Below, piece by piece: positions 54,726-63,646 of a DNA stretch of 64,000 nucleotides. Made by a program: the position numbers and the translations under genes. Source of the DNA: Microbacterium faecale (GTDB lineage Bacteria; Actinomycetota; Actinomycetes; Actinomycetales; Microbacteriaceae). The notes below the pieces were generated by a model. The model ran no database searches, was not told where the DNA came from, and saw only the letters and a program-made list of their open reading frames with translations. How positions within the stretch are numbered: position 1 is the stretch's first letter; each line of letters starts with the position of its first letter. The DNA lies in NCBI RefSeq assembly GCF_014640975.1, contig NZ_BMHO01000001.1, forward strand, positions 132,133-196,132, given 5' to 3'.

Positions 54726-56075
54726 TCAGCGGCGGTAATTCTCGCGCGCGTAACGCGAGTAGGGCGCCGGCTCGACGGTGGCGCGGATGGAGACCTGGCG
54801 GTGCGGCTCGACGATGGGCTTGCGGGAGACGGGGTCCTCACCCCACAGCACGGTGACCTCAGTGCCCGGCTCGGCGTGCGCGACGTCCACGCTCGCGAGC
54901 GACGCGAACACCTGTTCATTGGTGATGTAGCCCACGTCGTGCGAGATTCCCACGTCGTCGCCGTCGCGCAGCACGCGGTCGATCTGGTACAGCCCGTAGC
55001 GCGCCTTGGGGAAGTCGATGTACTTCGCGGGTGTCCCGTCCTCCATGAGCGAGCGCTGCACCGCGGCGACATCGTCGGGGTTCCAGACGAGCGTCACCTT
55101 TCGACGCGGCGCGTGCTCGGCGATCCGTTCCAAAGCGGCGCGTCCGATGAAGTCGTGGTTGAACGCGATCGTGCGCCCGTAATCGAGGTCGTACGGCGTG
55201 ACGTAGTAGTCCTCGATGTCGTCGGATGTGAGACTGCCCGCAAGGGATCCGGCCGCCGCGGCGGGGAGCCACCGCTGGTACGCATCCATCTGCTCACCAG
55301 TGAAGATCGCGGGGAGCGGCGACGGCACCCACGCGGACTCGAGGTTCGCCGATGAGTACGCCTTGGCGCCAACGCGCACGAGGCCGAATTCCTCCCCCGC
55401 GGTGAGGAGCGCCTCCCGCACCGCGTCGCCGTCACTCCACGGACCGAAGAGCTCGAATCCGGGCTGCCCCGCCATGCCGTGTCGCAGCGCGCGCACGTGC
55501 TGGCCGGAGATCGTGAACTCCGCCATGTGGAAGAACCGCGTCTCGGGCACGGGCGCGCCGGTCACCTTCTCCATGAGCGCGAGCGCGCGCGGGCCCTGCA
55601 GCTCGTATCGGTAGAGCGTGGGGTCGCCGTCGCGGACGATCGAGTTGCCGTCGCGCTCGAACGTCACGTCATACCCGCCCGTCTCGCCGTGGAACTGCAC
55701 CCAGTCGATCACCATGGGGTGGCCGACGAGGTCGAACTGGCCCGGCTCGAGGTGGAACAGGATTGCGTCGCCGATCAGGAAGCCTTCGTGGTTGACCGCG
55801 ATGAACTGCTTCGCGCGACCGGCGGGGAACGTCGCGAAGCTGTTGACGCCGACGCGACTCAACAGTTCGAGCGCATCGGGCCCCGACAGGAACAGATCGG
55901 TCATGTGATGCGACTGGTCGAGAAGAGCCACCGATTCGCGCCACGCCCGCTGCTCTGAGCGCCAGTTGCTGAACTCCGCGCGCACCGGGAACACGGTCGG
56001 TGCGGCCGGCGCATTGCGCAGCAGGTCGACGGGGCTACCAGCAGCGGCGATAGCGTCGGCGAGCGATCGGCTCAT
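54726..56075 (-). CDS. Second LigM/DesA-like O-demethylase (GcvT fold)
   Basis: A 449-residue paralogue of the enzyme at 47512-48915. Shared blocks: FSNWRSEQRAWRESVALLDQ, SHHMTDLFLSGPDALELLS, VRALRHGMAGQPGFELFGP, NLESAWVPSPLPAIF, DIEDYYVTPYDLDYG. It lacks the loop seen as [10 protein letters not shown] in the first copy and differs at many binding-site-like positions, so a different methoxylated substrate is likely. AAGGAG 5 nt before the ATG. It is transcribed toward the importer genes, 184 bp upstream of livG. Confidence 0.84.
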   Translation of the reverse strand: MSRSLADAIAAAGSPVDLLRNAPAAPTVFPVRAEFSNWRSEQRAWRESVALLDQSHHMTDLFLSGPDALELLSRVGVNSFATFPAGRAKQFIAVNHEGFLIGDAILFHLEPGQFDLVGHPMVIDWVQFHGETGGYDVTFERDGNSIVRDGDPTLYRYELQGPRALALMEKVTGAPVPETRFFHMAEFTISGQHVRALRHGMAGQPGFELFGPWSDGDAVREALLTAGEEFGLVRVGAKAYSSANLESAWVPSPLPAIFTGEQMDAYQRWLPAAAAGSLAGSLTSDDIEDYYVTPYDLDYGRTIAFNHDFIGRAALERIAEHAPRRKVTLVWNPDDVAAVQRSLMEDGTPAKYIDFPKARYGLYQIDRVLRDGDDVGISHDVGYITNEQVFASLASVDVAHAEPGTEVTVLWGEDPVSRKPIVEPHRQVSIRATVEPAPYSRYARENYRR

Positions 56076-56436
56076 GGGAACTCCTTCGTTCGGCATCGGG
56101 GCGCACCGCGCGCCTCGCTGCCACGCTACGCCTTCGAAGCGGGTCCCAAGAAGTTCGTGCGGGGCTGAACCGTGCGACTGGCACACAGGATCATCGGATC
56201 CGCTGACGCGACCACGCGACTTCCAGATGGCGCGCCGCCTGAGGCTGCTGCAGGTCGCTGCGGGGGCGCCCTCGTCTCGTTCCTCGTCCCACCACGCGAG
56301 CACGCGGATCCCCACGAGCGTCAGTGCACGGGACGGCTCCTGACGCCTACGCGGACACGTCACCGCGACCGCGCATTCTGCTCAGAGTCCCCTCGTGCGG
56401 TTGCGCATTCCCCGCAACCGGCGCACCATCGGACGA
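56076..56436. other. Divergent intergenic region, O-demethylase 2 / YitT-like gene
   Basis: 361 bp with two outward promoters expected. A minus-strand TAGCGT box at 56123-56128 may serve the O-demethylase gene. I see no GntR-type ACAATC site, no RNA gene and no convincing small protein gene. Confidence 0.4.
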
Positions 56437-57096
56437 GTGACCAGTGAAATCCCCGTTCCACACCCCGCGCCCGAGCACTCCGTCATGGACGACGCGCTCG
56501 GCATCCTATGCGGCACCGTGGTGGTCTCTGTCGCGCTGTTCCTCCTCCGCGCAGGCGGCGTCGTCACCGGCGGCACAGCGGGGCTCACCCTGCTCTTGGA
56601 TTACACGACGCCGCTGCCGTTCGGCCCGCTGTTCCTCCTCGTCAACCTGCCCTTCTTCGCCCTCGCGATCCGCGGCAAGGGGTGGGGCTTCGTCCTGCGC
56701 AGCGGCCTCGCAATCGCCCTCGTATCGGCGTTCGCGTCATTCCACGCGATCGAAGGAATCGGCGTGCTCGGGGACATCGCGCTCAACCCGTTCTACGCGG
56801 CGACCATCGGCGCCGTCGTGGCCGCGGTGGGAATCATCATCCTGTTCCGCCATGGCGCGAGCATGGGCGGATTCAACATCATCGGGCTGATCCTCCAGGA
56901 GAGGTTCGGCCTCCGTGCCGGTTACGTGATGCTCGTGGGCGACGCCGCGGTCGTGCTGTCGTCGCTCGCCATTGCGCCATGGCCTGTACTCGCGGCATCC
57001 GCTCTCGGCGTCGTCGTGATGAACGTCGTGATCGCGGTCAACCACCGACCCGGGCGGTACGTGGCCGTGCCGCGCGCGAAGCGCCGCGGGGCATGA
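56437..57096 (+). CDS. YitT family membrane protein
   Basis: A 219-residue integral membrane protein with five or six hydrophobic segments. ALGILCGTVVVSVALFLLRA with GGVVTGGTAGLTLLL and LFRHGASMGGFNIIG are family features. The function of YitT proteins is unknown. The GTG at 56437 gives the usual N-terminus; a GTG at 56395 or ATG at 56485 are alternatives. Convergent with the EamA gene, 7 bp apart. Confidence 0.85.
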   Translation: MTSEIPVPHPAPEHSVMDDALGILCGTVVVSVALFLLRAGGVVTGGTAGLTLLLDYTTPLPFGPLFLLVNLPFFALAIRGKGWGFVLRSGLAIALVSAFASFHAIEGIGVLGDIALNPFYAATIGAVVAAVGIIILFRHGASMGGFNIIGLILQERFGLRAGYVMLVGDAAVVLSSLAIAPWPVLAASALGVVVMNVVIAVNHRPGRYVAVPRAKRRGA

Positions 57097-57103
57097 CGGG
57101 CGG

Positions 57104-58000
57104 CTACGACAGCGAGGTCGTGATCGGGCCCGTGTCGGTGAACGGATCCTCGTCGCCGCGCTCGCGACGCGGCTTGACCAGCACGGCGCCGGCCGAGGCG
57201 ATCACGACGATCGTGAGCCCGACGATCTCGAGCCACGACATCGCCTGCCCGAGCAGGAGCCATCCCGCGAGCGCGGCGGTCGCGGGGGCCAGGCTCATGA
57301 GGATCCCGAACGCGGCCTGGCTGAGGCGACGCAGAGCGAGAAGCTCGAGACCGTAGGGGATCGTCGACGACAGGATCGCGACGCCCGCACCGAGCAGCAG
57401 GAGCCACGGATCCAGCAGAGCGGCGCCCGCGGTGAAGCTCGCGACCGGCAGGCTCAGGAGCGTTCCGACGACCATCGCGAGGGCGAGTCCGTCGAGCTTG
57501 GGGAACGCACGCCCGACGTCCGCCGACGAGCGGATGTAGAACGCCCACATCAGGGCAGCGCCGAGCGCGAAGACGACACCCCACGCGTCGAGGCGATCCC
57601 ATCCGCCCCCGCCGAGCGCGATGACGCCGCAGAGCGCGAGACCGGCCCACACCCACGCCGACGCACGCCGTGCGACGACGACCGCATAGACGAGTGGTCC
57701 GAGCACCTCGAAGGTCACCGCGACACCGAGCGCGAGCCGGTCAAGCGCCAGGTAGAACAGCCCGTTCATGACGGCGATTGCGATGCCGAGGCGCACGACC
57801 GCCCACCACGACGATCGCGCGATCCCGCGGATCCGCGGGCGGGCGATGGCCATGAGCACGACGGCCGAGAACACGAGCCGGAGGGCGACCATTCCGATCG
57901 CCCCGACGCGGGGGAATAGCGTCACCGCGAGGGCGGCGCCGACTTCCTGACAGGCGAGTCCGAGCCACACCAGCCCGGCCCAGGCGGGCGCCCGTGTCAT
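57104..58000 (-). CDS. EamA/RhtA-like drug/metabolite exporter
   Basis: A 298-residue membrane protein with ten hydrophobic segments in two EamA halves, starting GLVWLGLACQEVGAALAVTL; the RhtA-like LRLVFSAVVLM and STIPYGLELLALRRL segments suggest export of amino acids such as threonine or homoserine. Substrate by family inference only. GAGGG precedes the ATG. Confidence 0.88.
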   Translation of the reverse strand: MTRAPAWAGLVWLGLACQEVGAALAVTLFPRVGAIGMVALRLVFSAVVLMAIARPRIRGIARSSWWAVVRLGIAIAVMNGLFYLALDRLALGVAVTFEVLGPLVYAVVVARRASAWVWAGLALCGVIALGGGGWDRLDAWGVVFALGAALMWAFYIRSSADVGRAFPKLDGLALAMVVGTLLSLPVASFTAGAALLDPWLLLLGAGVAILSSTIPYGLELLALRRLSQAAFGILMSLAPATAALAGWLLLGQAMSWLEIVGLTIVVIASAGAVLVKPRRERGDEDPFTDTGPITTSLS

Positions 58001-58067
58001 CGCGCCCTCACGATCTCAGTTCGCAGCGTGCGCGGATCCGGAATCGAGACGGGCGGCCGTAGCATGA

Positions 58068-59318
58068 CTATTCGATCGGGCAGACGGCCGCGTCGCCGAC
58101 CGCCTGGTGCGCCTGGTCGGCGGTCCAGGGCAGCGACGTCTCGGGGCGATCCTCACTCGGCGTCTCGAAGGCGATCGCGGCGAGCTCGCGTGCGAGAGCC
58201 CCCGCCAGGTCGCCGCCGGCGGCCGAGTTGTTGAGCGCGACGACGACGGTGAGGCCGGTGTCGATGTCGCTGTATGCGGCGGTCGAGTACCCGAAGATCT
58301 TGCCCTGCTGGCCGAGCATCGATCCGAGCAGGCGGTTGCCGCCCGCCGCGCGCATCCACTGTGCCCCGTCGTCTTCCAGGGGCACCGATCGGGCCCATCG
58401 CGGGGCGAGGTCGTCACCCGACCCGGCCGAGGCGGCCACATTGGCAACGTATGAGCCGAGATCGGCAACATCTGAGACGACGCCCGAGGAGGCGTATCCG
58501 ATCGAGGCCGACAGCTCCGTCATGTCGCGCGGGGGCTCCTCGCAGCCGTTCTCGCGCGCGCTCGAGGAGGTATAGAACCCCGGAAGCGGCTCGGATCCGG
58601 GCGCGGACGCTTGGTCGTTCGGCAGCACCGTGTTGTGGAGGCCCTGCGGCTCGGCGACGTAGCGCTCGTACAACTCGCGCATCGTCGTGCGCGAGGCGTT
58701 CTCAAGCGCGAGGCCGAGCAGGAAGAACGACGTGTCGGACTCTGCCCACACGCCGACCTTGCCCTGTCCCGCGCCGAGGCCGGTGGCCGCGAACTCGCGC
58801 GGCGACCACTCACGCGTCGGGTTGCTCAGCATCGCATTCCAATTGCCGGAGTCCGATGAACGAAGGCCCGCGACACCATCGCAGAGGTCGACGAGGGTGA
58901 CCTCGTCGAGGTGCGGCACGCTGTGCACGTACTCGGTGAGGCTGTCGTCGAGGTCGACCGCGCCGCCATCCATCGCGTAGAGCACGTCACACGTCATCGA
59001 TCGCGTCACGGTCGCCGCGCGGAATGTCATCTCGGGCGATGGCTGCACGCCCGAGCCCGGCTCCGTCTCCCCGACGCCCGAGACCCATTCGCCGGCCCAC
59101 GGCACCCAGACGCCGACGATCGCGCCGGGCGCGCCCGCCGCCGCGGCTGCGCGCTCGCTGGCGGCCTGCAGACGCTCGGTGACCTCTTCGGGAAGCGGAT
59201 CCGCGATGTCCGCAGGCGCGGGACGCTCGTCGCCCGTGCACCCCGTGAGGAGCATCGCAGCAGCCGCGAACACCGCGACAGCGCCACCGACGCGGCCGCG
59301 ACGGAAGGAGAAGCTCAT
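58068..59318 (-). CDS. Serine-hydrolase (beta-lactamase-like) lipoprotein with degenerate active site
   Basis: A 416-residue lipoprotein (lipobox MLLTGC, Cys near 27) with the fold of class C beta-lactamase/DD-peptidase relatives. The SxxK position reads ATVTRSM, so Ser is replaced by Thr and Lys by Arg. The YxN position reads ESDTSFFLLG where relatives have YSN, and the third motif (GKIFGYSTAAY) lacks HTG/KTG. It is probably not an active hydrolase of the usual type and may bind peptidoglycan or another protein. Intact frame, good start with GGGGG upstream. Confidence 0.85.
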   Translation of the reverse strand: MSFSFRRGRVGGAVAVFAAAAMLLTGCTGDERPAPADIADPLPEEVTERLQAASERAAAAAGAPGAIVGVWVPWAGEWVSGVGETEPGSGVQPSPEMTFRAATVTRSMTCDVLYAMDGGAVDLDDSLTEYVHSVPHLDEVTLVDLCDGVAGLRSSDSGNWNAMLSNPTREWSPREFAATGLGAGQGKVGVWAESDTSFFLLGLALENASRTTMRELYERYVAEPQGLHNTVLPNDQASAPGSEPLPGFYTSSSARENGCEEPPRDMTELSASIGYASSGVVSDVADLGSYVANVAASAGSGDDLAPRWARSVPLEDDGAQWMRAAGGNRLLGSMLGQQGKIFGYSTAAYSDIDTGLTVVVALNNSAAGGDLAGALARELAAIAFETPSEDRPETSLPWTADQAHQAVGDAAVCPIE

Positions 59319-59367
59319 GTAACCCCCTGGGAAGCGATTTTTCGAGTCTACGGTCTCGTCGCTGAGA

Positions 59368-60741
59368 TCAACTGGGCACCGCGCGCATCTGGGATCCCTG
59401 CCGTTCCCAGGCGTTCTTCATGAAGCGACGCACGTCCTCATCGACGCGAATATCCCGCGGCCTGAGGGGCCGCGACAGGTACAGTCCGTCGAGCGAACTG
59501 AGCCGTGATAGCGCAACGTAGGTCTGTCCGGGCGCGAAAGCGCCCGCCCCGAGATCGATGACCGCGCGATCGTAGGTTTTGCCCTGCGATTTGTGGATCG
59601 TCACCGCCCAGGCGAGGCGCAACGGGAACTGTGTGAACTCGGCCGCGACGTCGCGCGAGAGCTTCTTCTGGAACGCGTCGTACGCATAGCGATACTTCTC
59701 CCAGACTGCGGGCTCCACGTCGAACTCGTCACCGTCGACGTCCACGCGCACCGTGTCGGGCAGGATCTTCGTCACCGTGCCGATCGTGCCGTTGACCCAG
59801 CGCGGCGGCTCCCCACCGGATCCGATGTCGTTGCGCAGGAACATGACCTGCGCGCCGACCTTGAGCGCGAGATGCTCGTCGGCCGGATACGCGTCGCCGC
59901 GGCCGAAGTCGCCCGTGACGTCGGCGACAGCCGTCTGCTCGCGCCCCGGAAGGGCCTCGAGATGCTTCGCGTTGATCGCGTTGACGCGGTCGTTACGCGT
60001 CGCCAGCGTGATCACCGGGTCCGCATCGTCTTCGGGCGGCGTGCGCGCACCGACCTCGTTCAGCTTCTGCGCGATGTCCGCGGTCACTCGTCCGTACCGC
60101 ACGGCGTTCAGCATGACCTTGAACGCGTCGTCGTCCTGACGGTGGATGTGGGTGAGCTCGCGGATGTGCAGGTCCGCGCCGTGGCGCCCCATCTCGATCA
60201 GGCCGTCGCCCGCCTGCTCCCCCGCCCACACCTTCGCGTCGAAGAACCAGAACGAGCGGTAGTGGTCGGCGATGTACTTGGCCTCGTCGCCCCGCGGAGG
60301 CACGGGCGCGAGCTGGTACGGATCCCCGAACATCACGACCTGCACACCGCCGAACGGCTCCTTGCGACGCGCGCGCGCCTGCCGCAGCGAGCGGTCGATG
60401 CCGTCCATCAGGTCGGCGTTGACCATCGAGATCTCGTCGATCACGAGGGTGTCGATGGCGTTCAGGATCTTCCGCGTGGGACCCGACTGCTCGATGTCAC
60501 TGTCGGCGATGAGCCCGATTGGGAGCTTGAAGAGCGAGTGGATCGTCTGCCCTTCGACGTTCAGGGCGGCGACGCCGGTGGGCGCACAGATCGCGATCTG
60601 CTTGGACGTGTTCCAGGTCAGGTGCCGCAGCAGTGTCGACTTGCCGGTGCCGGCGCGACCCGTGACGAACACGTGCTCCTGCGTGTCCTCGATGAGCCGG
60701 AACAGCGCTTCCTGTTCAGCAGAAAGGGCGGGTTCCGGCAT
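59368..60741 (-). CDS. PIF1-like AAA helicase
   Basis: A 457-residue superfamily 1B ATPase. Walker A GRAGTGKST (about 28-36), APTGVAALN, Walker B DEISMV, the GDPYQLAPVP motif, and the late motifs TIHKSQGKTYD and YVALSR. Bacterial PIF1-like enzymes unwind DNA, including G-quadruplexes; this one lacks fused accessory domains. TAGACT (minus strand, 60748-60753) ends 6 nt before the ATG: leaderless. Confidence 0.93.
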   Translation of the reverse strand: MPEPALSAEQEALFRLIEDTQEHVFVTGRAGTGKSTLLRHLTWNTSKQIAICAPTGVAALNVEGQTIHSLFKLPIGLIADSDIEQSGPTRKILNAIDTLVIDEISMVNADLMDGIDRSLRQARARRKEPFGGVQVVMFGDPYQLAPVPPRGDEAKYIADHYRSFWFFDAKVWAGEQAGDGLIEMGRHGADLHIRELTHIHRQDDDAFKVMLNAVRYGRVTADIAQKLNEVGARTPPEDDADPVITLATRNDRVNAINAKHLEALPGREQTAVADVTGDFGRGDAYPADEHLALKVGAQVMFLRNDIGSGGEPPRWVNGTIGTVTKILPDTVRVDVDGDEFDVEPAVWEKYRYAYDAFQKKLSRDVAAEFTQFPLRLAWAVTIHKSQGKTYDRAVIDLGAGAFAPGQTYVALSRLSSLDGLYLSRPLRPRDIRVDEDVRRFMKNAWERQGSQMRAVPS

Positions 60742-60778
60742 CTGGACAGTCTAACGGCGGGCCGTTTGAGGCCCGTCC

Positions 60779-62263
60779 TCAACGGTAGTTCGGGGCTGCC
60801 GGAAGGCCGAAGAACTCCTCCAGCGAGCGGTACCCGCCGTCGTGGTACACCTGGGCGAGGTCGGGGCCGATGTATCGGAGGTGCCATGGTTCGGGGTTGT
60901 AACCCGTGGTGCTCGTCTTACCCGACTCGTACCGCACGATCCATCCGTACCGCCAGGAGTTCTCTCGCAGCCATCGCTCCTGGGCAGTGTCCGGGAACGA
61001 GTAGATCGACCCGCAGCCGCCCCCGCCGCACGCCACGACGTCCGCCGCGAGTCCGATCTGATGCTCGCTGTATCCGGGGCGAGCGGCGAGCCGTTCGCCT
61101 TCGGTCACGCCGAGGCGATCGACCTGGCTGCGGTGGATCGCGGCCTGGGTGCTGTACGAGCGGTAGCCGCTCGTCAGGGCGATGGAGCCGGCACCGGAAC
61201 CCGCGACGTCACGCTGCATGCGCTCGTACCATCCGACCACGTTGCTGCGCAGGCCGCCGCCGACAAGAGATGACGACGGCACCGTGAGCGACGGCGGCAC
61301 GTAGCCGATGGGCGACACGGCGCGATGCTTGTTCACGACGACCCACGGCAGCTCCGGGTCGTCGAGCGGTACGCACGCGGCCCGGCCGCCAGCGATCGCG
61401 TTGCGCATGGCCCCGGCTCCGCCGAAGAGGCGCATGATCTTCCGCGCGTCGTGAGCGGCGATCGCCGCTGGCATCTCGGGCGACTGACATCCGACACGAG
61501 GCGCGGGGGCACCCGTGATGGGAGGAGAGGCCGCCCCCGACGTGGGCGCGTGCATGGCGACGCCCTCGTAGGTCCAGTTGTGGTCGTTCGCGCGCAGCTG
61601 CTGCGCTTCCGACGCGTTCGACGTGTAGAAGTGCTTGCCGAACTTCGAACTCCAGAACCGGTGCACTGCGGCCGTGTCGCCTTGCTGCTTCGACAACGCG
61701 CAGAACCGCACGCCCTCAGCGTCCCAGTTGGCGTCGCCACGGCGGAGGTCCTCGGCCTCGGAAGAGTTCATCGTGTAGAAGTGCGAGGTGAACTTCGGCG
61801 ACCAGAAGCGGTAAACGGGTGCGGTGCCGGACGGGCACCCGTTCGATGTGGTCGGCCAGACGCGGAAGTCGGTGCCTTCGTAGGTCCACCACCCGTCCGC
61901 GCTGTGCACCTCCTGCGCCGCAGCATGGTCGATCGTGTAGAAGTGCGCGTTGCCGTAGCCTTCGCTCCAGAACCGGTAGATCGGGCGGCTGGAATCGGGA
62001 TCGGCACGCGCCGTACTCGCGGCGGCCGGGTCGGAGGCCGCGGCGGCCGGGGCGGTCGTCGCGGCGGCGGGGGCGGCGAACGCGTGCGGCGTAACCGCGG
62101 CGGCAGGGACGGCGGTGACCCCATGCGGGGTGACCGCGGCGAGTCCGCCCAGCAGTATCGCCACGACGAGCCCGCACACGACTCTGTGGATCCTGGCGCG
62201 ATGCTTCGATTCACGCCCTGTTGCACGACCCGTGGCCGGGCTATCCGTCCCCCCGAATGCCAT
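60779..62263 (-). CDS. VanY-like D-Ala-D-Ala carboxypeptidase with three DUF5648 repeats
   Basis: A 494-residue exported protein. After an N-terminal hydrophobic segment (about 28-48) and an Ala-rich linker come three repeats of about 45 residues (RFWSEGYGNAHFYT, RFWSPKFTSHFYT, RFWSSKFGKHFYT), a wall-binding-like module. The C-terminal peptidase has SGYRSYSTQ, GYSEHQIGLAADV (His and Asp zinc ligands) and EPWHLRY (second His). It should trim peptidoglycan stem peptides. TAATAT (minus strand, 62271-62276) lies 7 nt before the ATG: leaderless. Confidence 0.92.
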   Translation of the reverse strand: MAFGGTDSPATGRATGRESKHRARIHRVVCGLVVAILLGGLAAVTPHGVTAVPAAAVTPHAFAAPAAATTAPAAAASDPAAASTARADPDSSRPIYRFWSEGYGNAHFYTIDHAAAQEVHSADGWWTYEGTDFRVWPTTSNGCPSGTAPVYRFWSPKFTSHFYTMNSSEAEDLRRGDANWDAEGVRFCALSKQQGDTAAVHRFWSSKFGKHFYTSNASEAQQLRANDHNWTYEGVAMHAPTSGAASPPITGAPAPRVGCQSPEMPAAIAAHDARKIMRLFGGAGAMRNAIAGGRAACVPLDDPELPWVVVNKHRAVSPIGYVPPSLTVPSSSLVGGGLRSNVVGWYERMQRDVAGSGAGSIALTSGYRSYSTQAAIHRSQVDRLGVTEGERLAARPGYSEHQIGLAADVVACGGGGCGSIYSFPDTAQERWLRENSWRYGWIVRYESGKTSTTGYNPEPWHLRYIGPDLAQVYHDGGYRSLEEFFGLPAAPNYR

Positions 62264-62355
62264 GCTGGCGATATTATCAAGCACCTCTCGAGGGTGACGC
62301 GGGGATCCCCGCCGGGAGTGGGCGAGCGCGCACGCGCCGTCGATCCTGCGCCAAG

Positions 62356-62383
62356 CCGCGCGCGTTCCTCGGAACGCGCGCGG
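62356..62383. promoter_or_regulatory. Perfect palindrome in the vanY / unknown-protein divergent promoter
   Basis: CCGCGCGCGTTCC (62356-62368) and its complement (62371-62383) with a 2-base gap. A further half site GCGCGTTCC occurs at about 62429-62437, next to the -10 box of the gene at 62450. Position between divergent genes fits an operator rather than a terminator. Confidence 0.6.
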
Positions 62384-62449
62384 GCAACGATGTGTAACGA
62401 CTCGCTCCGCTGGCACCGGACGCACGGCGCGCGTTCCTAGACTTGTGCC

Positions 62450-63556
62450 ATGTCCCCCGGATCCGTCGAGCGCGCGCGCCGCTCTTCGCACCCGGTCGGC
62501 CAGCTCTTTCTCGCTCTCGGACTGCTCGCCGTTGTGATCGGCGCGATCGTCGTGGGGTTTCTCGCGCTCTACAAGGAGTTCTGGGGACCGGGCGCGTTCG
62601 CCGAGCGGTACGTCGAGACGATCGCCGCCGGCGACGCGTCCGGGGCTCTCGCCATTCCCGGAGTCACGCCCGAATTCGCCGAGCTCGAGGAGATCGATCG
62701 CGGCTACGCGTCCGAGGCACTGTTGCGTTCGGCCGCGCTCGTCAGCGAGATCGACGACGTCCGCGTCGTCGACGATGTCGCCACCATGACGGGCGACCGT
62801 GAGGTGCACGTCGTCACCCTCGAGTTCACGCTCGATGGCGAATCCGATCAGATGGTCTTCCGCGTCGAGCGCGACGAGAGCGATGGCCTCGTTCCCGCCT
62901 GGAGATTCGAGACCAGCCCGCTCGCGGTCATCGACCTCACTGTCCGCGGATCCTGGCGCTTCAGCGTGAACGACTTCGAGATCGATAAGCGCCAGATCTC
63001 GCCCGCTGGCGTCGACGCCAAGCCGCTCGACACCATCTCCCTGCTGACCTTCTCTCCCGGCGTGTACGACGTGGCCGTCGACACCGCCGCGACGTCCGCG
63101 CCCGCCGAGGAAGTGCGTGCAACCGGGCTCCTCGAGAAGATCCCCCTCGACGTTCAGACCGTGCCGACCCGCGAACTGACGAACGTCGTGCAGTCGAGCG
63201 TGGAGAACTTCCTCGACGAGACATGCACGACCCAGTCCGTGCTGCAGCCGGGCGACTGCCCGTTCGGATACGACGCCTCGTGGGGCATCGCGCAGCCGGA
63301 CATCGACTGGAGCATCGCGACGTATCCGCGCACCGCGCTCGTGCCCGACGGCGATGACTGGCGCGTGTCATCCACGTCCGGCGTCGCGCACATCTCCCTC
63401 TCGGTGCTGTGCTACTCGAACGGCGCCGTGATCCCGGTCGACGAAGACGTGCACTTCACGATGATCGCCGAGGTCGACGTGCGCGACGACGGCGGGGTGC
63501 ACATCACGATCGACCGCGACGGCGAGCAGCCCCTGACGACGAACCACTGCGCGTAG
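62450..63556 (+). CDS. Membrane-anchored protein of unknown function
   Basis: A 368-residue protein with one N-terminal membrane helix (QLFLALGLLAVVIGAIVVGF, about residues 18-37) and a long extracytoplasmic part; two cysteine pairs late in the chain (DETCTTQ, GDCPFG) could form disulfides. YVETIAAGDASGALAIPGV suggests an NTF2-like or DUF4878-like domain first. TAGACT (62438-62443) ends 6 nt before the ATG: leaderless. No function assigned. Confidence 0.82.
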   Translation: MSPGSVERARRSSHPVGQLFLALGLLAVVIGAIVVGFLALYKEFWGPGAFAERYVETIAAGDASGALAIPGVTPEFAELEEIDRGYASEALLRSAALVSEIDDVRVVDDVATMTGDREVHVVTLEFTLDGESDQMVFRVERDESDGLVPAWRFETSPLAVIDLTVRGSWRFSVNDFEIDKRQISPAGVDAKPLDTISLLTFSPGVYDVAVDTAATSAPAEEVRATGLLEKIPLDVQTVPTRELTNVVQSSVENFLDETCTTQSVLQPGDCPFGYDASWGIAQPDIDWSIATYPRTALVPDGDDWRVSSTSGVAHISLSVLCYSNGAVIPVDEDVHFTMIAEVDVRDDGGVHITIDRDGEQPLTTNHCA

Positions 63557-63577
63557 ACCACGGACCCGGCGGTTCCC

Positions 63578-63625
63578 GTCGCGCAAAAGCACCTTTATGG
63601 GGCAATGAAGTTGCTTTTGCGCGAC
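63578..63625. repeat. Intergenic palindrome, family F
   Basis: Perfect 14-bp arms (GTCGCGCAAAAGCA at 63578-63591, complement at 63612-63625) with weaker pairing inside. It lies between convergent stops and is a probable bidirectional terminator. Confidence 0.85.
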
Positions 63626-63646
63626 CGGAACGCGGCGGCCGAGACC

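Noticed and set aside
56227..56343. Small frame starting ATG at 56227 in the 361-bp gap
   Set aside because: Low-complexity Arg/Ser-rich peptide without a ribosome site or promoter box; no support as a gene.
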